Origin: Diphasiastrum complanatum
Lineage: Eukaryota > Streptophyta > Lycopodiopsida > Lycopodiales > Lycopodiaceae
Reading direction: 5' to 3'
Assembly: GCA_029204225.1 (NCBI GenBank)
Contig: CM055094.1
Coordinates: 12,807,314-12,871,313, forward strand
DNA: 64,000 nt
Shown: positions 44,693 through 56,330 of the stretch, piece by piece
Layout: each line of letters opens with the position of its first letter
How positions within the stretch are numbered: position 1 is the first letter of the stretch
Notes under the pieces: generated by a model
The model's database searches: none
Seen by the model: only the letters and a program-made list of their open reading frames with translations
Told to the model about the DNA's origin: nothing
Translations under genes and position numbers: made by a program

Positions 44693-45249
44693 TCAGAGAA
44701 GGAAGAAGGGCTGTTGGAGAACATCAGTATTTACATTAATAAAGTCACTTTTCTTATCAAGAGTGTCGATAAGAAAGTGACTGATATCCTTAATAGCTGA
44801 CTGAACAGAGGATGGTGCAAAAGGAGGGTCAGCAACAGAAACTTCATCATCATCTGGGATCTGAACTAACAGGAAAAGTACGAAACCACTCTGAAATTCA
44901 ACCAATCGACATTTCTTGTTGCAATACGGACACATTGAACTGCTTTTGAAAAGATCAAACAATTTGGTGAACATTCTATCCAGTCTATGTCTGAAAGCTG
45001 GGAAGAAATGAACAAGATCAGTATAATGCATGTACTGGAGTGGACCTATGGAGAAAACATGCTTACTAAGTATATCTCTGAATCTGACATAATGGTCATA
45101 AAATACGTCAGAATTTGGTTGTGCAGTCCTGAAAACATGTAGATATGGCCTGAATAGACTGTGGAAATAGTCTGGTTTTCAGTATTCCCAAATTCATCAA
45201 GAAATGAACTCAAGCCTGAATCTCGTGAGAATGATGAGGAAGAGGCCAT
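44693..45249 (-). pseudogene. Unidentified protein X, minus copy (one frameshift)
   Basis: From the ATG at 45249 (MASSSSFSRDSGLSSFLDEFG) one frame leads to about 45190. It then shifts into another that continues unbroken through DYFHSLFRPYLHVFRTAQP, DVFYDHYVRFRDIL, HYTDLVHFFPAFRHRL and CPYCNKKC (a possible metal site) to the stop at 44693. The total is about 185 residues. The N terminus resembles the ORF at 49328 on the other strand. Both start just after sequence with repeated gcgatattca-like words. I do not recognise the family. It may be an extra or gag-like ORF of an LTR element. Confidence 0.45.
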
Positions 45250-45554
45250 GGCAATAACGTGAATATCGCACTTGTGCGCGAGGGAGAACTGAACCAAAAC
45301 TAACTATCAAAATTGCGCACAAGAGGGATATGTACGACAGGCAGATACCGAATATCACGCTTGTGCACGAATATCACACTTGTGAACTCCTCTAATGTAT
45401 AACTTCTTTTGGACATGAATAATAACTGACGCTCAGCTATGACACTTGTCTTCCTCACTAAACTAACTTGTGCGATTGTGTTTTGTGGGATGGTATCAGT
45501 TGGACATCTTGAAAGTGGTTATACTTTATGGTGCTTTTTAGTATTGTATTTTGA
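45250..45554. other. Short repeats between protein X and the + strand Copia
   Basis: The complement has three or so copies of a GCACAAGNGNGATATTC word (45245-45390). Similar words occur at 49050-49300 before the second protein-X ORF. No gene is seen. Confidence 0.5.
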
Positions 45555-48545
45555 GCAGTGATTCTAGGCAATGGGAGCCGACACGATGTCAAGGGTGTTG
45601 GAACTCTACAACTACGAACACTGTCGGGACAAGCAGAGCTGCCAGGAGCACTCTACGTATCCTCATTGAGAAAAGACCTACTATTAGTCTCCAAGATGGT
45701 AGATCTTGGAATACGAGTTCTATTCGATGGCAATGTATGTCGGATGATCGAGAAAACAACAAACAAGTTGCTGACAGTTGGATGCAAAGAAGGCAATCTC
45801 TACCAAGCCAAGATAATCAGCAATTCTGATAGCATACTTAAATGCATCAGAAAACGAAGATCAACTCTGACACAGAAGAATGTATCATCTGAACATGAGG
45901 AGCCTCTACGACATGAGCAAGAAAAACATAGTCACAAGTTTGAAGGTATCCAGACCCGATATTGAGTTTTGCGAAGCCTGTCAAAAAGGGAAACAACATC
46001 GGAATCCATTCCTACACGAGGGAAGAAAAGCTAAAGAAGTTCTTGAGCTCGTCCATTCAGATGTCTGTGGATTGATGAAAGTTGATTTGCTCTCAAGATC
46101 GAGGTATTTCCTGACGTTCATTGATGACTACCACCAGATGACAACGATCTATTTCTTGAAGAAAAAATCTGAAGTGTTTGACTCTTTCAAGAAGTTCGTG
46201 GCATTTGTAGAAAGACACACCTCAAAGAAGATTCAGATCATCAGGTCTGATAATGGAAGTGAGTACAAGAGCACAGAATTTTCAAGATTTTGCCAAGAAT
46301 AGGGAATAGAGCATCAATTCACTCCTACGTACACACCCGAATATAATGGTGTCGCAGAAAGAAGAAATAGGACACTAGTCGAAGGAGCCAGATTCATGAT
46401 GGCACAGGCTCGATTGCCGAGTCAATTTTGGGTTGAGGCAATAGCAGAACAGATCAACAACGATAGCCCTGGAAAATAAAACACCGTACAAAATGTAGAA
46501 AGCCTGATCTATCATACGTGCATGTATTCGGATGTGCAACATACAAGCACATACCAAAGGAATAAAGAAGCAAGCTCGACGAAAAGTTAGGATAGACAAT
46601 CATGGTCGGATACTCAAACGGATCACAAGTTTGCAGACTCTACAACTCAACCACGAATAAAGTTGTGTCGAGTAGAGATGTGAAGCTCGCCGAGTCCACA
46701 TTCCTTGGATTAAAGGAAGAAAAGAGACATGAGATCTTCACACTACTGCCAATTCAAGAGAGAGATCAAGGGCAAATATCAATTCAATATCCCAGAGTAG
46801 CAGGAAGCCAAAAATCAACCCGACGAAGAAGAAACATTTGAACAGCGACGAATCGAACCTAGAAGGTCGACAAGACAAAGAAGACCTCCAGAATGATACA
46901 CTGACAACCTTCAATGGAGCGAAGAAATATAGTTCAAATACTGCAGCTTCATTGAAGTGCCAGCAACATATCAAGAAGCTATCTAGAGTCCAGAAGGTGA
47001 ATTCTGGAAGCAGGCAATGTCAAAAGAAATCGAATCAATGAGGTAAAATGAGACATGGACACTAGAGCCACTACCCGAAAATAAAAAGATCATGGAATGC
47101 AAATGGATCTACAAAAGAAATATTAAATCACATGACATTGTCGGACGATACAAAGCAAGACTCGTCGCGAAAGGCTACACACAAAGGTACGACATCAATT
47201 ACTTCGATACTTATTCACCAATGGTAAAAATGACAAGCATTTGATTGCTCCTTGCATACGCAACTCAATACAATCTGGAAATTCACCAAATTGATGTAAA
47301 GACATCCTTTCTCCATGAAGAATTAGAGGAATAAATCTTCATGAAGCAACTTGAAGGATTCAAAGACCCTGACAATTGACAATATGTTTGCCAGTTGCAA
47401 CAATGCATTTACGGTCTGAAACATGCATTACGATCTTGGTATAAGAAGATCGATAGTCTTTTGAAGTCTCTAGATTACATTCCTACAGAACTAGACTGTA
47501 ATGTCTATATAAAGAAAGTGGGAAGAAATTTTGTGATTCTGACTATATTTGTAGATGACTCCCTAATGATAGGAAATTCCTTGATGCTAATCAAGAAAAC
47601 GAAGAGTCAAATTTCTAAAAGTTATGAGATCACAGATTTAGGAGAAGCAACAAAATATCTTGGGCTGGAAATAAGAAGAAATCAAATCAAAAGATAAATG
47701 TATTTGAGTCAGTCAGAGTACGTCCGGAAAGTGTCAAAGCAGTATCGAATGATGGACTGCAAAGAAAAAGCCACAGCAATGATAGTTGGAGCCAGACTAA
47801 CGAAACATGATTTCCCAAATACATATGAGGAGAGACAGAAAATGGAAGGTGTACCCTACCAAAATCTGATCGGTAGTTTGATGTACCTCACAATCTGTAG
47901 ACCTGATTTGGCCTTCTCTGTCTATGTTTTTAAGCCAATTCTCTTAGAATCCTGGCTTGACATATTGACAAATGGCATAACAAATTTTGCAATATCTGAA
48001 GGATACCCAAAACATGGGATTAATCTACAAAGCAGACAAAGAAGACAAAGGATTCGAGTTGCAACACTATAGTGATGCAAGTTGGGCGAGATGCAAAGAC
48101 CACAGCAAGTCCGTGACAGAAGGATGTTCGATTGCCTGCGGAGCATCAATCAGCTAGACATGCAAGAAACAAACCTTGGTGGCTCAATCCTCATGCGAAG
48201 CTAAATATGTCGCAGTTTCAAAGATGGCGAACGAGGTAGTATGGTTGCAGATGATGTTGGAAGCAGTTGGCATACCACAAAGAGAACCATGCACGATGAT
48301 GATGGATTCTCAAAGTGCCATATATCTGTCCCAAGATTCTATTTTCCATTCAAAGACAAAACCTATACCTCTGAAATACCATCATATTCGAGATTTGATC
48401 TCGAAAGGAGAGCTCAAGGTTTAGTACATAAAATCTGAAGACATGATTGCAGATTTGCTCATGAAGCCGTTTGACAAATCACTCTTTGCAAGACAAAGAA
48501 AAGCAATTGGATTATTTATACAAAGTTGCAAGATTCAAGAGGGAG
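45555..48545 (+). mobile_element. Ty1/Copia pol, 5'-truncated, decayed
   Basis: In order: pre-integrase segment (LYVSSLRKDLLLVSKM), integrase with HSDVCGLM, LTFIDDYHQ, RSDNGSEYKS and NGVAERRNRTLVEGA, RT with a decayed N-terminal half, QCIYGLKHALRSWYKK and LTIFVDDSLMIGN (47545), and YQNLIGSLMYLT. RNase H reads SSCEAKYVAVSKMANE, DSQSAIYLSQDS, KYHHIRDLI and MIADLLMKPFDK. A polypurine tract (caagagggag) ends at 48545 before an LTR start. Stops lie at 46300 and elsewhere. gag, protease and the 5' LTR are missing. Confidence 0.88.
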
Positions 48546-49310
48546 TGTCAGAAATTGTGAACTCCTGCAAATTTGTCGCAAATGTGATGAAGCGAAACGA
48601 AGCGAACTCCTACAACTTTGTCACGAAGGCGACAAAACAAAATGAAACAAAGGGCAAACGTACCCCGAAGACCTAAAGAAAAGTATTCAAGATTCGCCCC
48701 GATGACCAAGTGACGAAACACACTAGAGGAAGAAACGAAACAAAAGAAAACAATTCGCGCTGCGAAGAAAACGGCTGCTGACATGTGGTGGCATCTAACT
48801 GGTCCACGCGTTATGTCCGTACTGCCAATTATGACTCAATTATGAGGCCACATGGGTGTAAGACACGTGCACTAATCATATTGCAACACATGTCATTCTG
48901 CATGTGATAAATGTCAGATCAATCATTCTCTGTACGACAAAATATTCCTAACGAATCATGCGTTGACACATGTCCTTTTGGAACTCCTCCACACGTGCAA
49001 AATTTTTTATAAATAGGTCATTTTTGGTGCAAATTTTCACGTAATTTTTTTGATTTCCGAGCTGAATATCGATTTCAAGCGCACACTTGCCTCTGTTTAC
49101 GTTCTGTTGACATACTTGCACCTGGAACCAATATCGCCTTGTCCGGTATCGCTTTCAAGCACGCCTTACGTCTCCTTCCTTTTCTGACCTTTGTACTCGC
49201 GCTCGGATCCGATACCCTATTTTCTAATATCTCTTTCGAGTGCACATTTCCTTGAGGTTCTTGTTTGACCAGCATTTTGCGCCTAAGAGCGATATTCAGA
49301 ATCTTTCTTT
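48546..49310 (+). repeat. LTR following the + strand Copia
   Basis: Starts TGTCAGAAATTG directly after the polypurine tract. A TATA box TATAAATAGG lies at 49008-49017. Downstream come repeated gatatcgctttcaagcgcac-like words. The right limit is uncertain because the next feature (protein X) follows without a visible primer-binding site. Confidence 0.6.
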
Positions 49311-49327
49311 TGTAGTTTTTGCTTAAA

Positions 49328-50342
49328 ATGTCTAATTTCGATTCTAGTCTACTTTCTTTTTTTCATGAATTTGGTATTAGTGATAATTTAGAGTATTTCA
49401 AATCTCTTTTTTCTCCTTTTCTTTTTATTTTTCTTTCTATTACTGAGGGTCCTGGTGTGGAAGCGGGGGCTTGACCTGGGAGCGCACGCTCGCCGCGCAC
49501 CGACCCGACTCTTATAATTAGTGAAGAGGCCCTTTTTGAGTCCAAAAAAGGCCCTAATGACAGCCACATAAAATATCAATGCCATAGTTGAAGTACATAT
49601 TGCCCGAGTGGATCACATTCCAGACAACGATCTCTTTTCCTTAACTATAACATTAGATGATCCCACTCAGACTTACAAGTGGGCTGAGAAAATTCATGAG
49701 AAGTTATGTCTGGCCTTGAAATCCAGAAAACCCACCACCAAGTGTGGGTATCTATTACATATGGTGGTCCACAAACATATGGGACAATGAATGGCCGCAA
49801 ATCTCAAAGAGCTAGAGGAAACATATCCTAGCACCAAGAAGCGGGCCAGTTCACAAGTATCCAGAGACTCTGCAGCACATGCACCCCCCATGAAGAAGCA
49901 GAAGGGTAAGGCTATAGCTCCAAGTCAAGAGAAAAATGTCTTTCTTGATATCTTATCAAGTGATATAGGGACAAAATACGTTGAATCTAGAGGGAGCCTG
50001 AAATCCTCCAAGGTCCCAAAGGAAGTTTTGGCACAACAAGCGGCCTTACTCCAACAGGCCCAACAAAGATGCGAGGCGGTAGCTGCAGCAGGAAGCTCTT
50101 TAGACAAAGGCACTTCTGGGTTGGGTCCATCTGGAGAGGTCCTGCCAACTGCAACAACTTCAGCTATTCAAGTATCTCGTCCTCTCAACACCGCTAACAT
50201 TCCACCATTGTCTCCTCACCTACTACCACCATCCCACCATTGCCTCCACCACCTACTGCCACATCTGCACCACCACTTAACGCGGGCTTTGATACTACTA
50301 TTCCAAAAAACCATCTTCTGTACATACTTCCACCCTACTTGA
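49328..50342 (+). pseudogene. Unidentified protein X, plus copy (frameshift and stops)
   Basis: The ATG at 49328 gives SSLLSFFHEFGISDNLEYFKSLFSPFL, collinear with the start of the minus copy at 45249 (SSFLDEFG, DYFHSLFRPYL). After a TGA at 49472 and a frame change near 49570, sequence continues with VDHIPDNDLFSLTITLDD and YKWAEKIHEKLCLALKSRK. A second TGA follows at 49788. The frame then runs through a basic segment (MKKQKGKAIAPSQEK), a glutamine-rich helix (VLAQQAALLQQAQQRCEAVAAA) and a proline-rich tail. About 330 residues in all. No known domain is recognised. A TE-encoded protein is the best guess. Confidence 0.4.
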
Positions 50343-50485
50343 CTCCTCAGCCAACGTAGATGATTTTGCATTACATTTACTAATACAATCTACCACTGTG
50401 AAAATTATTCCAATCCACTCTTCTCCTCCAAGGGCTAATTCTCCTCAACATTCTTTTCCAAAACCCCAATCACCTCCACCTTCAT

Positions 50486-50775
50486 TTTGTAATTAGTTCA
50501 TTCAGATGTTTGTGGACCCATGAAGGTCGAGCCCCTTTCTAGATCGAGATACTTCCTCACATTCATAGATAATTTCAGCAGGATGACAACTATATACTAT
50601 TTGAAGAAGACGTCTGAAGTGTATGATGCATTCAAGATATTCATGGCATTTACACACCTCCAAGAAATGTAAACCCTCAGGTCCGACAATGGAGACGAAT
50701 ATTTGAGCAAATAATTTTTGAGCTGTTTTCAAGAGAGAGGTATCTCTTCCAAATGGATTGTCGGGGCCAATAAGT
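50486..50775 (+). mobile_element. Copia integrase fragment
   Basis: LVHSDVCGPMKVEPLSRSRY, LTFIDNFSRMTTIYYLKK and LRSDNGDEYLS are the integrase core of a Copia element close to the one at 46.1 kb. It is cut at both sides and carries stops, and adjoins the proline-rich end of protein X without a junction signal. Confidence 0.8.
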
Positions 50776-51049
50776 GCTTACCACACCAGAAAGATCTCAA
50801 CACGGCGCGCCTAGAATTTTTGGAGAAAGTATAGTACCATCTTATCAAGGTATGACGCGAGGCTAATCAAAGTCCGAAATATATAAATCTCGCGAGGTGT
50901 CATAAGACCGCCACCAATTTTGGTGGGGGATACTGTTGGAGGGTTTGTGGATCTCGAGGCAACACTAACCCTTGTTAATAAGTGAGAGGGATTTGTCACC
51001 CTGCGTCTATAAGTCCAACCCGATGATCACATAGTTATTTGATTAAATC
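50776..51049 (+). repeat. Polypurine tract and LTR-start-like sequence
   Basis: ggtgggggatac at about 50923 followed by TGTTGGAGGG at 50933 looks like a polypurine tract and LTR start. The LTR text breaks off near 51045, where the LTR of the next element begins. Confidence 0.45.
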
Positions 51050-51806
51050 TGTCGACTATCACCATTCAAAATAAGGTTCTTCCTCTACTCTATCCAATAC
51101 AAATTATGTCACCGTTCACTATGTAGTATCTGCACAGCTGTTATCTACCCAGTTCACACTAAATGGTACATTTGTAATCTTCACGATCACCTCAACTGAT
51201 GTATGTACATATATATACACAACCAAGAAATCAATAATGTAAGAAAAGACAAAGAAAAGAGTAGAAGATCACTCATTAGAGATCAGCGGAAGCGTGAATC
51301 AGAGTTCCTCTGTGAACTCCATTGTATCAGACTATCTGACTCCATAGAATTAGAGATCATTAGAGAGAGTGAAAGCAATTCAAGAAGTAGAGAGATTATT
51401 CAATCTATAAACAACATAGTAGGATCACAACACATGGTGCATTAGTACTTTGAACGATTCTCGAAGACAGGATTGTGGTTTGATCGTTGATATCACAACA
51501 AGCTAATACGCAGATTTCCTATTTTCTTTACGTGTGTTTACACTGATGAATGATTTCTGATAATTTCTTTCTCTATTACTGATACTCATTCCTACGACTC
51601 ATACAAAATATTTGACACGAACAAAGCATGGCTATCATAGTCGACGTCTAACTATATCACCATCTTCATGGTTGTCTTAGACACCTACGTAGATTCCTCT
51701 GGTCGAAAGAAATTATCTAAGTAATTGTCTGAATCAACAGTTTGCATCGATCCTATACTAGTTTAACATTGTGTTTTTCTTGTTTGAATTTTATATTCAG
51801 CAAGAG

Positions 51807-51818
51807 TGGTATCAGAGC
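51807..51818 (+). promoter_or_regulatory. Primer-binding site (initiator tRNA-Met type)
   Basis: TGGTATCAGAGC follows the left LTR, with the gag start 110 bp further on. Confidence 0.88.
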
Positions 51819-51925
51819 TGATAATCAATCCCTAAAGTCTGTACCATCCCAACAAGTCGTATCAGAACCCGGTTCAAACTGCTATTAGTATTCATGACTA
51901 ACTATTTTTTTTTAGATTGTTCATA

Positions 51926-52637
51926 ATGGAAAGTACATCTTCAAAGATCCTGTTGATCAATAAGTTTAACGGTGATGATTTCCACATGTGGAAATTCAGA
52001 ATGAGGATGATACTCATTGAGAAAGAACTTTGGGGATACATCAACAGTTCAATAGCCAGACCAGTTGAACCTGACATGCTGACTGCTTGGGAAGCAAAGG
52101 ATGGCAAAGCATTAGTCATAGTATCTTTGAATCTTAAAGATTCGCAAATAGCTCATTTGAAGTACATCTACTTTGGTGACTCAAGTAGACTTCATATTTA
52201 AAGTCAAAGATCTATACACCTTCATTTTTCAAATGGTAATTCAACATTGCTTAATGATGTACTTTATGTACCCAGACTGACAAAGAAATTACTATCTATC
52301 AGCAAGAACACAGATCAGGGTTTTAAAGCTTTGTTCAATTCAAAGCAATGTACTATTGCTCCAGGATCTTATGTTCCCTCAACTCAAACTAACTATACTC
52401 TATTGCGACAATTAGAGCTGCATTGCTCTATCTTTGAACCCACGAACTCACTCTAGAACTAAGCATATTGAGGTTCAATTTTATTTTCTTAGAGAGAAAG
52501 TTTTGAACAAAGTTGTCGAATTAAGTTATTGTCATACTGATAGTATGTTGGCTGATATTTTAACAAAACCCTTGTCAAGGGAAATGCATATTGCATTAGC
52601 AAACATACTAAACTTCATTCAAGATCCTAGGAGTTAA
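51926..52637 (+). pseudogene. Deleted Copia gag-pol in the short derivative
   Basis: The frame from 51917 contains MESTSSKILLINKFNGDDFH, MWKFRMRMILIEKELWGYIN and SLNLKDSQIAHLKYI. It then jumps straight to YFGDSSRLHI (protease side) and LLNDVLYVPRLTKKLLSISK. The last part (52434-52637) reads RTKHIEVQFYFLREKV and DSMLADILTKPLSREMH, the end of RNase H. Integrase and RT are completely absent. The joins look like simple deletions. Confidence 0.75.
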
Positions 52638-53579
52638 GCTTAAGGGGGAGTGTTGGAGTTAATTTTTACTCCTACTCACTTGAATTCATCTCCTGAGTAC
52701 TCCTACACTATGTAAATATTCTCTCTCTATAGTAGCATGCAGCCTTGCATAAGTTGAACAGTCTGTATATACATCTACTTTGAAATAGAGCAGGGTCACC
52801 TCGACATACCCGACTCCAACTCCTTTGACATCAATTCAAGGGTAAACAGTCGACTCAACTCATCCGACACCCTCGACGTCTATTGACTATCACCATTCAA
52901 AATGAAGCTCTTCCTCTGCTCTATCCAATACAGACTACGTCATCGTTCACTGTGCAGTAATTGCACCACTTCATGACTGTTAGCTACCCAGTTCACACTA
53001 AACAGTATAGTTGTAATCTTCATGATCACCTCAGCTGATGTATGTACATATATATATATATAGATATATATATATATATCTATATATATATATACACACA
53101 CACACAATCAATCAATCAATAATGCAAGGAAAAAGAAAGAGAAGAGTCGAAGATCACTCATCAGATATTAGTGGAAGTGTGAATCAGAGTTCCTCCATGA
53201 ACTCCATTGTATCAGACTTCTGACTCCATAGAATCAGAGATCATAAGACAGAGTGAAAGCAATTAATCAAGAAGTAGAGATATTATTCAATCTGTAACCA
53301 GCATAGTAGGATCACAACACATAGTGCATTAGTATTGTGAACCATTTTTGGACACATGATTGTGATCTGATCGTTGTTATCATGACAAGCTAATACACAA
53401 ATTCTCTATTTACGTGTGTTTACACTAATGAATGTTTTCTGATAATTTCTTTCTCTATTACTGATACTCGTTCCTACGACTCATATAGAATATATGACAC
53501 GAAGAAAGCATGGTTGTCATAGATGCCTAACTGTATCGCCATCTTCATGTTTGTCTTAGACACCTACACAAATATCCCT

Positions 53580-54706
53580 TGACACATGCTACTATGTTAA
53601 CAATTCAAAGAGTTGGGCTGTTACTAGTAACCCGAAAATCCTTTGTATTCTTGAGCATTCTTTAGGTCTCTTAGACTAATATGATGCTTTACTTATGGAA
53701 TGTGATACTAAACTTTCAACAACTGCTTCCAAACTTGCATTACAGAAATTAGGGTTTCTATATTGGATACACGTATAGGTAGTGGTCTATATGCAACGAT
53801 TGAACTTCAAGCCTAGAACCATGTACTTGTAAAACATAGAAGTAAGTTGTTTCTTCAATTGATTACAAGTAAGATGAGTTGTCGGTGGATCTGGAAAGCA
53901 TGGATATGCTCAGACTATTCCACACTCATCTAAAACGATTTCACAAGTCTTATGGGTCAGTATGGTATGGATTTACCCCGATACTGACAAGACGACTACA
54001 CCCTACTTGTTACCAAAAGACATGCTATTGGACTGTAATAGCGTAATGTTCTGTAGGATTGGGCATCTATTCTATTTGAATCGGTCTTGTGTTTGCCTGA
54101 ATGGCATGGATTTGTCCAGGTTAGCTTGGATGGCATGGATTTGCCCAAACATGGTTTTGTAGAGTCCATTGGCTACTAGGTTCATTCAAGGTACCAATGG
54201 GTACATGATGCCATGGATATGCCCTGCTACCGACATATATGACCAAACCAGACCTTTTCCATTTCCGCGATTGATGTTGGCTGCTTCATAGAATGATGTT
54301 AGATGATTGTATGGTAATGATTGCCTAAAAATTGATCAGTATGGTGAATGCCCTGATACAATGATATTTAGGGCAAGACCTACGACATGATAAGACAACG
54401 ATAGAGAAGATTGGACTAATTATGATACATTTCAGTTAAGCTGATTGTGAATCTTGTTTCGGACATGGATAACAATTGAAGCTCACATTGGAACTGAGCT
54501 CTAACCCCGATTATATATCAGTCTGACTATGATTAACATGCAAGAGTGCGTTGGTGGTGGGCCACATTCATGCTAGTTGGCAATTTTCATATAGTCGATG
54601 CATCTTTTCATGCATGTGGGCAAAAGCACATTTGTAGCATGTAGGAGGGGCACAACATATTGTTGCACCCCCCACTATGGTGGCTGGCCACAGTGCATGT
54701 GGCCGG

Positions 54707-54710
<4 letters not shown>
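53580..54710. other. Non-coding stretch, nothing firm
   Basis: Only a short imperfect internal repetition is seen (atggcatggatttg words at 53950-54160). No gene is recognised. Confidence 0.45.

Positions 54711-54780
<70 letters not shown>
54711..54780. repeat. (CT)n microsatellite
   Basis: About 35 uninterrupted CT units. Confidence 0.95.
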
Positions 54781-54784
<4 letters not shown>

Positions 54785-54979
54785 TGAAATATGTTTTATT
54801 TTAAGCCAAGCTTCCTAGCCGCAATATCAAGAGAAATTTTGGACCAATGTACCATTTGGAAGGTTCATCCAACAAAATTTTCTACAATAGAAGGGGCCTT
54901 TTTGTAGTCCTTTCATTGTTGTGAGGTGAACAGACCTCAGGCTGTTGATCTCAATTTGTTCAACTACCTAAGTGGAAGG

Positions 54980-55290
54980 GCATTGAAAAGCACCCCCAAA
55001 CTAAAGGACACTAGTGTGAATGTAAAGTCAAATTCACCATTATACTTTGAACAACAAAAAAAGGTTAGTGTGAAACCTTTAAAGGATGCTAGTGAGAATG
55101 TAAGGTTAAATCACCATAACACTTTTTGAATGAGTAAATAAGGTTGGTGTGAAACCTTTAAAGAATGCTAGTGAGAATGTAAGGTTAAAGCACCACTACA
55201 CTTTTTGAACAAGGAGATAAGGTTGGTATGAAGCCTTTAAATGATGCTAGCAAGAATGTTAGGTTGCCAATCACCAATACACCTAGAGAC
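54980..55290 (+). repeat. Four tandem repeats of about 79 bp
   Basis: Units carry ggttagtgtgaaaccttta / gatgctagtgagaatgtaagg and start near 54984, 55063, 55142 and 55221. The unit length (79) is not a multiple of three, so a short protein-like reading (VSVKPLKDASENVRLNHH) changes frame at each copy. Outer copies are more diverged. Confidence 0.85.
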
Positions 55291-55850
55291 AAATGGAGGG
55301 ACAAGGCCGTGATTCATGTCCTTTGGGAAGTGCTCTTAGGCTCTCTAAGGACAACCAATAAAAACTAGTTGATGAGAATTGGTCCTTAGTCTCGATCAAA
55401 TGTGTTATGCATTTAGAATTCCATGTTGGAGGCCATCCCCTTGGGTCTACTCACCACTTTCCTGTTGGGCCTATATATATAATAGTTTTGTTTGTTTGTT
55501 TGTTGGTTGTTGGTTAGGCATGGCCGCTTTAATTTGGACGGATGGACAGTAGATTCAGGGCCCTTGTTCGACCGACCGCCTCATACGGCACAGTACGACA
55601 TAATAAAATTTAGGCTCGCCACCATTGGATGTAAAGTAACGGTTTAGATGATTCCACGATTGATGAGATGTGGCACTGGGTTAAGCATCCATGTACGCGC
55701 ATTAGAAGTGGCGTGTTACTAGGGTAGGCGCTTTGGTTTTTTTGGATCTTAATGGCACGCAGGGATTTCGCCGCCGTTGGATTCTGTAATCAAAAGCTCA
55801 TATTTTGCTACGCTTAACAATCTGATGGTTTAAGAGTACACTCCGAGCTT
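55291..55850. other. Non-coding stretch
   Basis: One protein-like trace (PRDKWRDKAVIHVLWEVLLG, about 55280-55340) and a tttg run are seen. Nothing is identified. Confidence 0.4.
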
Positions 55851-56330
55851 GTGACAGGTGGCAAACATCCAAAAGGGAAGATTAGATTACATTGTGTCAT
55901 CAAGTTTTCACTATGTTTTTAAAATGGACGGTCGGTAGAGGTCCACTCTACACTACTAACATGTGGCAAAATCCAAGGTGGTGGATGTACAACACCTCTC
56001 TCTTTTGAAATTTTGCCACACTTTCAAATTGGACACACTTCAATATTTACATGTGGCACAAAACCAAGGGGGTGGATGTAGAATAGTACAATTGTTTAAG
56101 ATTTTGCCTCTCTTTCAAAGATCAACGGTTGGCACTAGTCCACGTTGCAGCAGTGACTCGTGGCAAGAATCCAAGTGGAAGAATGTAGAATACATAGTGT
56201 CATCAAGGTTGCTGACCCGTCAAGATGAATCCACCTGGTATTCTCACCACGTGGCAAACATCGAAGTAGCTGTTAAGATGGTTTCACAGATTTTCTCCAC
56301 GTGGCAGAAATCGAAGTGCGCGGTCACAGA
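55850..56330 (+). repeat. Degenerate direct repeats with TGTGGCA/CACGTGGCA cores
   Basis: A phrase of the form (A/C)(C/T)GTGGCA, a few bases, (A)TC(C/G)AAG recurs near 55856, 55962, 56052, 56160, 56251 and 56303. The last two copies carry a full CACGTGG G-box core. It lies 1.1 kb upstream of the GT92 start codon and could be regulatory, or an old tandem array. Confidence 0.6.

Larger units (their letters stand above)
51050..53579 (+). mobile_element. Short Copia deletion derivative with two LTRs
   Basis: Two long direct repeats flank a 0.85-kb interior. The left LTR (about 51050-51800) and the right LTR (52651-53579) align over about 700 bp, for example gactatcaccattcaaaat at 51053 and 52886. 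Primer-binding site TGGTATCAGAGC is at 51807-51818 and the polypurine tract aagggggag ends at 52650. The left LTR lacks its first 230 bp or so and the right LTR lacks its end. The interior holds only fragments of gag, the protease/pre-integrase junction and RNase H, so the element depends on a relative for movement. It is closely related to the 43-kb Copia. Confidence 0.8.
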
